Positions 55,182-64,000 of a DNA stretch of 64,000 nucleotides are shown in pieces. Position 1 is the stretch's first letter; each line of letters starts with the position of its first letter. The DNA is from Chloranthus sessilifolius. Taxonomy: Eukaryota > Streptophyta > Magnoliopsida > Chloranthales > Chloranthaceae. Where the stretch lies: contig CM037597.1 of the NCBI GenBank assembly GCA_021018995.1, positions 7,949,299-8,013,298 of the forward strand, in the 5' to 3' direction. The notes below the pieces were generated by a model, which was not told where the DNA came from, ran no database searches, and saw only the letters and a program-made list of their open reading frames with translations. The translations under genes and the position numbers were made by a program.

Positions 55182-57331
55182 TAGGGATGCAAGTTCAGTT
55201 CAATTAAGGGTCATTTTGGTATCCGAATTTTTTGGTGTTCGGTTCGGTATAGAGGGCCGGTCTTGAGATTTTAGGGGCCCAAAGCGAGTTTCTAAAATGG
55301 AGCTCCTCTTTCATATTACTTTGAAAAAAAAATCGCAACAACTATTTTTTGTCAAATAAAATAATACTGATATTCCTAAATTAGATATGTCCGTATATCT
55401 CATTCAACTATATATAATTTGAAAATGCAACTAATAATATAATGAAAGTATATATTAAAAGAAAATATAATACAAAACGAGTAAAGCTAAATAGTAGAAT
55501 GTACCCGATGGATCGAATAACCCAAGCAATAATATTTTAGCATCTGCATTTAACAAAAAAATAAAATAAGGTCTTATATTCTAGAAAATATAAACGAGAA
55601 AAGAATCGACAAAGACAAGCTACGCTACTGTGAAAATATATAACTACAAGTCTTGAGCTTTATTTACTTTTTGATAAAATATTAATTATATTAAAGAAAA
55701 AATAAATGCAAAAAGAAGAAGATTCTTCCCCTTATAGGGCAATACGCTCCCTCATGAAAATGAGAAAACAATAGGCAGAGAAAAGCTATTTGGCTGAATT
55801 AGCATTGACTAACAATTCTTTACAAATAGTAGATTCTATTAACGTAAAAAGAAATAGAAAAATTGGAGACTCTCCCCTCTAATTGCAATTTCACCTTACA
55901 ATAAAAGTTTGATTTATGTGATCCCAAAGGCTAAAGGGAAGGCAGCTATCACCTATATGCAAACACTACCCACCCCTCTACCGACATAGCCTTTCCATCA
56001 AAATTGAGCCTTAACACTCATTCTGTAGGCCATCTTTAAATAATTCTATCTTTCCTCGCATCTAAACTAATCATCTCTGTCCAATCCCTACACAAATCTT
56101 AATGTTTAATACAATAGAACTTTTATTTCTGCTATTTTCACAGTACCATGAAGAACTTGATCACAGTGATATTTTTTGACTAGTGCAACCTTATTCAGAA
56201 ATATTCTAGATCTCCTCTCTTTCCACATACACACTTAAAGTTTATGAAAGAGGAATCCCCTTAAGATATTTCTAACTTTCGGCTGCTACCATGGTCCTCT
56301 AGTCAATTATCTGATGCAAAACCCAAGTTTTCTTGCAAGTGGAACTACTAGGAATCAGTATAATTTAAAATTCATTTGAGGACAAAGATACCAACAACAA
56401 AAACATGTTAATGGCATTTATTCTCACTAAACCCCAGGATAATTTTTTATTGTAAAAGTAGTGTGTACTGTGTGCATTTTATTTTTCTCTCTTTAAACAA
56501 TCAAAAATCTGGATGCAATCTCAACCTTAAAATAGTCCACAATATTCTATTATCAACCATTAATTCTCAATGAAACAAAAAAATACCAATAAACTCTCAT
56601 CATGCTTAATCAACAGTCATTACTCAATAGAATCCAATAAAAAATTATAATATCATATTACAGATATAGCTTTCTACTTTCTAGGCATGCATTTGCATCA
56701 CTAATTCACTATATGCATAAATTGCTCAGGTCAACGATGTTCCACTGCCACCCCCCCTTAAAAACCCTAGTTACTATTTACTAAATAATAAGATAAAATT
56801 AAATTAATATTGAATTAAATAAATTCAATCATTTTGATTGTGGGGCTTTTCTAATTTTTTATTATCAATTAAAAATATTAAAAATATTAAGAAAGAAACT
56901 AAGTCTAAGAGAGAGAGAGAGAATACCTCAAAATCATAAAAATTCTAATTTGGGATTCGTCGGTGAAAGAGCCGAAGAGGGTGGGGCCCAGGGATGGCGG
57001 ATGCGAATCGTCGATATGCCCGTGGGGGTGGGGACGGTACACCCCAAACCGAAACTGAATTGAAACCCATTCAATTCGGTTTGGTTCGGTGTAGGTGTAG
57101 GTAAAATACCTACATTTTTTTATTTTTTTAGGGTTTTTTTTTTTCGATTTTTTCAATTTTTTCGGTTTACTCAACCGATCCCCTAAGTTTTCGGTTTCAA
57201 GCCACCCAAATCGAAACTGAACTAATTGGGATTCGGTTCGATTTGTGTTGGGTTTCTTTGCGGTTCAGTCAGGTTCGGGGCCTTTGATTTTCGCTTCGGT
57301 TTCGGTGTTCGGTTCAAAACTTGCATCCCTA
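55182..57331. mobile_element. hAT-like non-autonomous element with GGTTCGG subterminal repeats
   Basis: TIRs TAGGGATGCAAGTT (55182) and, inverted, TAGGGATGCAAGTT (ending 57331) are identical over 14 bp. Flanks ATGGAAAT (55174-55181) and ATCGAAAT (57332-57339) give an 8-bp target duplication with one mismatch, as for hAT. Subterminal GGTTCGGT and TTCGGTTT motifs are dense at 57060-57330 and sparse on the left (55225-55255). The 2.15-kb interior has no transposase. It includes a weak LINE RNase H relic (55900-56450) and an (AG)n run at 56909-56922. Confidence 0.82.
55900..56450 (-). pseudogene. Possible LINE RNase H relic
   Basis: The minus strand contains LRLNFDGKAMSVEG near 56000-56045, reminiscent of the LKLNFDG motif of the RNase H module in plant LINEs. 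The rest is broken by stops. Weak evidence based on one motif. Confidence 0.25.
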
Positions 57332-57339
57332 ATCGAAAT

Positions 57340-57700
57340 GAAATCAAAATTTCAGTTCGGTTTTGGTTTACCATAAATCAAACCCACATTGAAATGTTTT
57401 AGTTTCGGTTAGCCAGACTCCCCACCCACCCTGAACCGAAATTGAACCAAGCCGATTCAGTTTTGATTTCGGTTGGTTCGGTTATTTATTAATTTTTTAT
57501 TTTTACTTTTTGAATGAGAAAATTTTCTTTTGCTTTTTCGTTTTTCTTGTTTGGTTTTAGGGTTGGTTTTCTCTCCCTACTCAACCGATTTTCGGTTTTG
57601 GCACCCAAAATCGAAACTGAACAGATCCAAAATTTGTTTTGATTTTTTCGATTTTGAATATGTTTCTGTTCGGTTTCAAGTCGCTATTTTTCTATTTGGT
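57340..57700. repeat. Second GGTTCGG-rich tract
   Basis: Continues the TTCGGTTT and CGGTTCGGTT motif pattern outside the hAT-like element (57355-57500 and 57590-57690), perhaps an older related element into which it inserted. No clear ends. Confidence 0.45.
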
Positions 57701-58380
57701 TTCGTCAATTTTTCAATGATTTTTTCCATAAAATTGCATTTAAAAATTGGTGCCTACAACAAATACTTAAGAGCTTAACAATGCCCACAAAATGAAAGAC
57801 GACCATACAATTGTCCATAGTGACAAAGTTGGGGTTCAAGAGTACATTGGCTTCGGAAAAAATTGAAAACTCTCACAAAATTCCTTAAAGTTGGTAAAAA
57901 TTGAAATCTCTCACAAAATTCCTTAAAGTTGGTAAAGATACGGTCAAAATTTGGAAACAATTGAAAATAAAATTATAAAATATTTTTAATAAAACATTAT
58001 AAAAAATAATAATAAGGTAAAAAAAGTAATCTTTTTTCCAAAATCAAAAAAATATTGAAAAAATCATAAAATTCGCATATAATTTGAAAATTTGTGAATA
58101 ATTTGTATTTTATTCATTTTCTCAAAAAAATCGTAAATTATTTCCAACTTTTTCAAAATGTTGGTGAAATTAGTCACCGTATGATTGTCCAAAGGCACCT
58201 CTCTTTCCGCACTCACCTATGATGAAAACTAATGAAGATCGCTTTTCATCCCAATAGAAGATGAATTTGATAAAGACATCTCAATATAATTAATTCAGGT
58301 CGGATGAAATGAACGTATACAAAGTATCGAGCAATCGAAGAGATTCGCTTTGGTTGATGGGACGTTTTTATAAGGCATCA
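57701..58380. repeat. AT-rich spacer with a 39-bp tandem repeat
   Basis: A unit containing CTCACAAAATTCCTTAAAG and TTGGTAAA occurs twice at about 57862-57937. Decayed family C arm traces near 58220-58330. No gene. Confidence 0.6.
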
Positions 58381-58389
58381 TTGAGTCTT

Positions 58390-58690
58390 ACCATACTACG
58401 GTTTCAAATGTTGGGCTATAAAAAGCTATAGGAAGATAAACCATATGGGATGAGATGCCTAAAATGAAATAATTGTATAACACTTAAATTTAGAAATGGA
58501 TATATAAGAAGAAATTTGAGAATATATCTATAAAGGAAACAATTAAAAATTACATAATCTCATTTGAGATGGTTTGCGCATGTTTGCAGGAGGTTAGAAG
58601 TAGAACGTCTATGAATAATTGAGTCGCTACGAGCATAAATAGGAAAAAGGAAAACCACTGAAGAACTGAAGAAAGCAGTGAAAATTAAAG
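58390..58690 (+). pseudogene. RTE-type LINE 3' fragment
   Basis: A very decayed translation across frames keeps the order RNGYIRRNLRI (about 58493), HLRWFAHVCRRLE (about 58567) and GKRKTTEEL (about 58640). This resembles the end of RTE-clade ORF2 (RNE.IRE.LGV, RLRWFGHVQRR, GR.KKTW.E). Many stops. Identified by motif order only. Confidence 0.55.
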
Positions 58691-58880
58691 TTCTAAAACC
58701 GCATTATAAATGTCAAAAAGGCCATTGGCAATTACTGTTATAACCCATTATAACATATTATAAGGTCATAAAGGCTTTGATTCTCACTGAAGCAGAGTAG
58801 AGAATCAAGGTTCTAAAACGGGGTTATAAAGGTGATAAGGGCTTTAGCCGTTATTGTTATAACCCATTATAACATGTTGG
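58685..58880. repeat. About 120-bp imperfect direct duplication with TTATAACCCATTATAAC
   Basis: Blocks GTTCTAAAAC...GTTATAACCCATTATAACAT occur at 58694-58757 and again at about 58815-58877. The core TTATAACCCATTATAAC is also nearly self-complementary. Confidence 0.65.
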
Positions 58881-58984
58881 AAGTTTTTTATTTTATTTTT
58901 TTAATATTTTAATTTACTTATTATTTAAATAATTATATATACATAGAAGGTTTCATTCATAAGATTAGAAAATATATGAAGAAA

Positions 58985-60255
58985 TAACATCATGGACCTT
59001 TGGATGGGCCTCCTCCAAGTAGATCTCATTACATTCAGGCCACAGGCCCAATTTTGCTAAGGTCTTAGCAGCTTGATTACCTGTTCGTTTCATATGCGAA
59101 CAAAGAAAGAATCTAAAAGACTTTAAATTCTACAAATATCATCAAATAGGAAAGTTAGCTCCGAAAGATCTCCATCCTTCTCGAACACAACATTCAGCAC
59201 CCGAAGTGAGTCGCCTTCTAGAATAACGTCTTGAAATCCACATTGGTAAGCAAACCACGTGGCTTCAAGCATTGCTACTGTCTTTTAACGATCAGAATTA
59301 ACAATATGATCCATGGATTTTGCCTTTGTTGCCATGATCGCACTCTCATGGTTTCTAATTACAATTCCAATCCTTGCCCTACTTGAGAGCCGACACCAAG
59401 CTCCATCAAAGTTGACTTTGAATTTTCCCTCTTGTGGTTTAGTCCATCTATCCCGTGGGATTTGCACTTGAGTTCTCATTGTTTCATCCTTTTTTAATCT
59501 TTTTGAAGCTCGAGTATATTTCGAAAGGATTTTTTCTGCTTTTGCAGTGATTTCCCAAGGATTTTTTCCTTTGTCCCTATGATCAACTTGGTTTCTATCG
59601 TACCCTATGACCCACACAATCATAAAAAAGTGATCAAGCTAATCTTTCCTATTACCTTGATAAAATTGTATTGCCCATTCGTTGAAAGACAAATTCCTTG
59701 AAGTTCGGGTTCTAGCACCCAATGACGATTGAAACCAATATACTTCAGCTATGGAGTAGTCTCTTAGAGCATGAGCCGCCAATTCACACCCGTCTCCGCA
59801 CACATCGCAATCTAACGGAATAGATGAAACTTTCTTATGTAGTTCAACTTTCACCGGTAAGTTATTATGGCATGCTCTCCACCCAAATATTTTGACTTTG
59901 TGGGATTTTAGATTCCCATAAGTCCCTCCAAAATTGTCCTTCCATAATAGAACTCGAAAAGGCAACGTTGCATTCTAATGTCTCCATAGCCAGAGCTACT
60001 TTGTATGCATTTTTTACTGAAAATTTTGTATTTTTTTCCATCACCCAAGCCACTCTATCATTGCATTTTAGGGAAGTATCTTGCCTTAAAAAAATTGTTG
60101 ATTAAGGAAACTAGATTTGCTTGGACCTCCATAATTGTTTGGCCAATAATGCCTTGTTAAAAGCCCCAAGATTCTTGAAACCCAAACCACCGCACGTTTT
60201 GGATTTAGATACCTCTTTCCAGGATTTACTACTATATAAAAGCACAATCCCTCTT
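58985..60255 (-). pseudogene. L1 LINE ORF2 C-terminus with RNase H
   Basis: Minus strand, in order: [19 protein letters not shown] and [12 protein letters not shown] (60130-60225), KFSVKNAYKVA (about 60010), and the RT zinc-binding domain (59639-59965: KVKIFGWRACHNNLPVK, CDVCGDGCELAAHALRD). Then the RNase H module KPQEGKFKVNFDGAWC (59400-59450) with GIVIRNH, AMLEATWFAYQCGFQD and LEGDSLRVL (59160-59280), ending HMKRTGNQAAKTLAK (about 59055-59100). RNase H at the C-terminus is a feature of one group of plant L1 elements. At least four frameshifts. 5'-truncated. No poly(A) tract is obvious at the low-coordinate end. Confidence 0.85.
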
Positions 60256-60534
60256 ATTTCTGTCAATTTTTGTGTTTCCGTACTTTAGGAACAAAATACC
60301 CCTAAGCTACTCTATCTACCCTCATGTTCTTCCTTATGTATACCTATATTCTATAACTTTTTATAACTAGACCTCTAATTAAATTAGGACCCTTTGAGTT
60401 AAACAAATAAGAGAACTTCTAATAACTTCTATTTTCTAAGCACCTTAAAAGCTAACGTTTAAAAAAAGAAAAAAAAAAGCCTTATAATTTCATTGGGACT
60501 CCTTCCTTTTTAAGACTAAAGGATTACATTCTTA
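60256..60534. other. Short spacer
   Basis: AT-rich sequence; nothing recognised. Confidence 0.5.
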
Positions 60535-60943
60535 GGGTAGCATTATTTGTACCCATTAAACCTGTGAAAAACACACTCACACAGTTGATTGCCTTGAATC
60601 AGACGATGGAGATCATTTTTCTTCCCAACCTTCCACATAATAGATCTTGATTGCATGGCACCCCTATCAGATGGTCAAATCGTGATTCGACATGGCACAC
60701 TTCCCCAAAATTGATCGTGATTGTGGGCGGCGTACCTATCAAATCGTCACTTTTGGATGTGTGCCATGTGGAATCAACATGTGACTGTCTAATAGATACG
60801 CCATGATATCAAGATCTATTGCGTGAAAACATGGGATGAAAAGGATCTCTATCGTTTGATTCAAGGCAATCAACGATTTTTTCTTGCGAAAGAAAGTGTG
60901 TTCTTCACAGAAAAATGGGTACAAATAATACCACCGTTATCTT
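60535..60943. mobile_element. Foldback MITE family C, best-preserved copy
   Basis: Left end GGTAGCATTATTTGTACCCAT (60537) pairs with the right end, which reads GGTGGTATTATTTGTACCCAT on the other strand (ending about 60943). The arms continue with GTTGATTGCCTTGAATCAGAC and GATGGAGATC...TTTTC on both sides, and the centre has a GTGCCATGT and ACATGGCAC pair. Almost the whole 400 bp is one inverted repeat. No ORF. Its terminus is a guide for the other copies. Confidence 0.8.
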
Positions 60944-60949
60944 ATAGGG

Positions 60950-61385
60950 TATCACTATTTGCTGTTGTTTTTCCTGTGAAAAATACACGCATTTCCACCA
61001 TAAAAAATTGTTGATTGTTTTGAATCGGACGATGGAGAACGTTTTTCATCCCAATCCTCGATACAATAGATCTTAAGATCATGGCTCACCTATCAGACGG
61101 TCAGATCTTGATTCCATGTGGCAAACATCTCTAAATGTGACACTTGAGAACCCTTTCTCATGGTACACCCATGATCACGACGACTTTTCGAGATTTATGC
61201 ATCATGAAATCAACATCTGACTGTCTAATAGGTGCACCATATTTTCAAGATCTATTGCGTAAAAAATTGACGAAAAACGACCTCCATTGTCTGACTTATA
61301 TTCATTTGATTTGTGGATCCATTGTTAATAAAATTTCTCATAATTTCTCTCACATTAATTGGCTTAGATGGTGTATATTATAGAA
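60950..61385. mobile_element. Foldback MITE family C, second adjacent copy
   Basis: Starts GGGTATCACTATTTGC near 60957, with arm GTTTTGAATCGGACGATGG (61018) and a decayed complementary arm near 61245-61310 (AAGATCTATTGCGTAAA, GACCTCCATTGTCTGA). The right terminus is unclear. Confidence 0.6.
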
Positions 61386-61699
61386 CTCCATCTAAGCCTG
61401 AAGGCCATGATATATGCAAAGTTTCACCAACAGAGATTATTTCTTCAGACAATCAAATAAAATTTTAAAACCCTCATCAAATCTTAATAATTATGACAAT
61501 TATAGGATTTAGATGACATGATGCATATCTTTTTAGGAATAATGAAGTGTGTACAATCATCTTACATAATTAATGTTTAATTACGATCGTACATCATTAT
61601 TGTACACTGTACCTTCATATGTGAATAATCTAATAGTCAAACCAGTCAATGAATTATACCTATAATGATATGTGAATCATCACATTCCAGGTGCCAAAT
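61386..61699. repeat. Spacer with a 70-bp hairpin
   Basis: AGTGTGTACAATCAT (61546) and, inverted, AGTGTACAATAATGATG (ending about 61614) form an imperfect stem around an ATTAATGTTTAATTACG centre. Otherwise nothing recognised. Confidence 0.4.
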
Positions 61700-61975
61700 G
61701 ACTCGGAACCATGATATATAAACTTGGCCAATACCAAGACGTATCGGTGACACATATCGATTTCATCGAGAATCAATACCGATACAAGTCTATATCAGCT
61801 GATACTGTCTTGGTATCAATTGATACTAACCTACACAAGTACTTTTTTATATTTTTACAACATTTTTTCAAAAAGAAACATATTCACTAATGCAATATCT
61901 ATAACACCGGATCCGTATCGGTTCAAGATGGGTTGATACCTGATACCGATACCGAGTTTGATACCTTGACCAATT
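61700..61975. repeat. GATAC/ATCGG-type palindromic repeat
   Basis: Repeated GTATCGGT, GATACCGATAC, TATCAGCTGATA and GGTATCAATTGATAC. The same class as 21296-21540 but with the GTATC variant dominating. No defined ends. Confidence 0.5.
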
Positions 61976-62029
61976 AATAAATTTTAATGCAAGCCATTAA
62001 AAATAAGATCGATTCATATTAGAGTGCAC

Positions 62030-62970
62030 ATATAAGAGAATTCAAACTATTAGATCCAAGTACTGTTTTTTTTTAGAGAATTAGATCCGAGTACTTAAAC
62101 ATACATAATTGTTTATATTAAATGCAACGCTGATAATAACTTACTTGAATTGGATAGTATATTCGTCATATATTTAGAGTGATTTTAGTGTGAATGATAC
62201 GTGACCATTTAGATGATGGGAGTTAATACAAGCACCACAAATGTAGCGAAAGATTTTTTTTTTTTTTTTTCATTTTTTATCGTGTACAATGTTATATTAT
62301 TTTATTCAGCCACCTTTAACAAATTTTATTTAATTTTACTTTTCTTTGGATGAGCATAAGTAGATAAGGCTTCAGACAAAAAAAAATTTGTTGCTATTAG
62401 GCTGGTCGATTATGGAGTAGACCGACTTGTTGAAAATACTGCATAAATATTTAATTGATTAAATCATGATTTTAGATATCAGACATATTTGATACATATT
62501 GGGGAATTTAAACCATTAGATCCGAGTACTTTATATTTTTTTGAGAGAATCAGATTCGAGTACTTAAACATACATCATTGTTTATATCAAATGCAACGCT
62601 GATAATAACTTACTTGAATTGGATAGTATATTTGTCATATATTTAGAGTGATTTTAGTGTGAATGATACGTGACTATTTTGATGATGTAAGTTAATACAA
62701 GCACCATAAAAGTAGCGAAAGAATTATTTTTTATTCATTTTTTATCGTTTATAATATTATATTATTTTATTTAGCTATCTTTAACAAATTTTATTTAATT
62801 TTACTTTTCTTTGGATGAGCATAAGTTGATAAGGCTTCAGACAAAAAATTTGCTGCCATTAGGCTGGTCAATTATGGAGTCAATCGACATGTTGAAAATA
62901 CTGTATAAATATTTACTTAATTAAACCATGATTTTAGATATCAGTCATATTTGATACATATTGGCTGATA
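62030..62970. repeat. 469-bp tandem duplication
   Basis: Two units (about 62030-62500 and 62501-62970) share AACGCTGATAATAACTTACT, GTGATTTTAGTGTGAATGAT, GGATGAGCATAAGT and AGATATCAGNCATATTTGAT at a 461-469 bp offset with about 10% differences. No ORF. Confidence 0.9.
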
Positions 62971-62985
62971 TGGTTAGGGCTTTTC

Positions 62986-62996
62986 CAATATATATA

Positions 62997-63059
<63 letters not shown>
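62986..63059. repeat. (TA)n microsatellite
   Basis: About 70 bp of TA dinucleotides with one interruption (ATATCTATAT) near 62996-63003. Confidence 0.95.
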
Positions 63060-63061
<2 letters not shown>

Positions 63062-64000
63062 ACAATAGTATATAGGATCAAACATCAAGTTAAGGTGGGG
63101 AAACATCGGTCTATATCGAGTCATATTGGCCCATATGTATCTGACCTAAATCCGATATAATATCAAAAATGTTCTTTGGGAAAATTTTCATTATTTTAAA
63201 ATCATATATAAATTTAAAATTTTAAAATAAAAAAGTACTTGAATGCTATTTATAAAAGCTCGAAAGCCACCATCAAGAATATACCTACGAATCTTTGAGA
63301 GCACCCATGTTAAATCTCATTGACTACTCTGAATCGGATGATGAGGAACATTTTTCATTCCAATCTTTCACGCACTTAACCTAGAGATCATATGCGTACC
63401 ATCAAACCTGTAGATATTGATTTGACTTGACACAGATACCAAAAATATCCTTTTTCAATAAACTTTCCCTTGCTTGAATGTGTCATAAAATATCTCTAGA
63501 AATAGAATTTTTTTTGGAAAAAAATATTAGTTTTTCCTATATTTTATTAAAAAAAATTTATGTAATAATTCTTTCCAAAAAATGAACTAAACGAATCTCG
63601 TTCGAAATAGGAGTCTAAGACCCAATACCCACAAACATCGTAACAGTATAGGTACGTGAATAAAATGGCTTCAGAAATATATGAAAAACAGAGGTAAATT
63701 TTGATAATTTTAAGAAAAAAAAAGGAAAATTGTAAAAATTTAAAAAATATTAATCATTATAAATAGGAAAAAAATGGGTTTACGACGTATTTTTTGAAAG
63801 TTGGGCTTAAAACGTGATATTTTGGGGAAGAAAAAAGGAATTTTCATTTTTTCAAAATTTTTTGTAATTATTTTTTATATTAATTATAATATTATTCGTT
63901 CCTTTAGCATCTTCTATGAGTTTGTGAATGACCTCATATGCACTTCTAACGGATTCCTTTCTCATCATGGGTTTAGACGAGTTTGTCTTTAGTTTTCCGA
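63060..64000. other. AT-rich spacer with repeat traces
   Basis: ATCGG-type motifs at 63100-63165 and a family C half-arm at 63318-63400 (GAATCGGATGATGAGGAAC, TTTTTCATTCCAATC). The rest is A/T-rich without recognised coding similarity. Confidence 0.5.

Noticed and set aside
1-64000. tRNA, rRNA or snRNA genes
   Set aside because: The tRNA-like matches seen are only primer-binding sites (1363, 44112). No cloverleaf, rRNA or spliceosomal RNA sequence was recognised on either strand.

Overview
This is a plant nuclear DNA window, almost certainly from a flowering plant. It is AT-rich, has no compact operon-like coding, and is built from nested plant transposable elements: Ty3/Gypsy LTR elements of the non-chromovirus (Athila/Tat-like) group, plant L1-type LINEs with endonuclease, RT and C-terminal RNase H modules, PIF/Harbinger, hAT-like and Mutator-like elements, a TRIM and many MITEs. 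I see no intact host gene. The only recognisable host-gene relic is a broken first exon of an auxin response factor (ARF10/16/17-like) at 28522-29397, minus strand. The species cannot be named from this sequence.

Layout. 1-5.1 kb: MITEs, including a Tourist-like MITE (906-1721) carrying a complete 403-bp TRIM, and a Mutator-like MITE with a perfect 9-bp TSD (4213-4641). 6.0-8.9 kb: a 5'-truncated LINE with its target-site duplication; its 3' end and flank are tandemly duplicated (884 bp). 9.0-9.5 kb: a long foldback element. 9482-20982: a full Ty3/Gypsy element on the minus strand (TSD TATAG). 21.3-27.2 kb: a repeat rich in ATCGGCCGAT-like motifs, then a chimeric junction of two LINEs, one near full length on the minus strand. 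28.5-29.4 kb: the ARF relic. 29.7-32.4 kb: several copies of one foldback MITE family. 32629-41546: a PIF/Harbinger element (TSD TTA) with a Myb-like and a DDE transposase gene, split by a solo LTR (34367-35940, TSD GTCAT) and a hAT-like MITE (36809-38451, 8-bp TSD). 42525-54176: a second full Ty3/Gypsy element on the plus strand (TSD GCACT). 55.2-64 kb: a 2.1-kb hAT-like element, RTE and L1 LINE fragments, foldback MITEs, a 469-bp tandem duplication and a (TA)n tract.

All coding regions carry frameshifts or stops, so no element looks autonomous, though several catalytic residues survive. The two full Ty3/Gypsy elements and the solo LTR belong to different but related families with the same plan: LTR, primer site, leader, gag, protease, RT/RNase H, integrase, a 2-kb non-coding tract, polypurine tract, LTR. 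No env-like ORF or chromodomain is visible.

The most interesting signal is non-coding. All three LTR types carry 12-bp palindromes of one grammar (TCRAT-NN-ATYGA) just upstream of a shared CTATTTAAA core-promoter motif. Both full elements carry the same kind of palindromes again in the leader between primer site and gag. The families use different variants (TCAATCGATTGA against TCGATTAATCGA or TCGATGCATCGA), which argues for a conserved function rather than simple copying. Two hairpins, one after pol with a compensatory base change and one before the polypurine tract, and several non-coding blocks in the 3' tract are also conserved between the two families.
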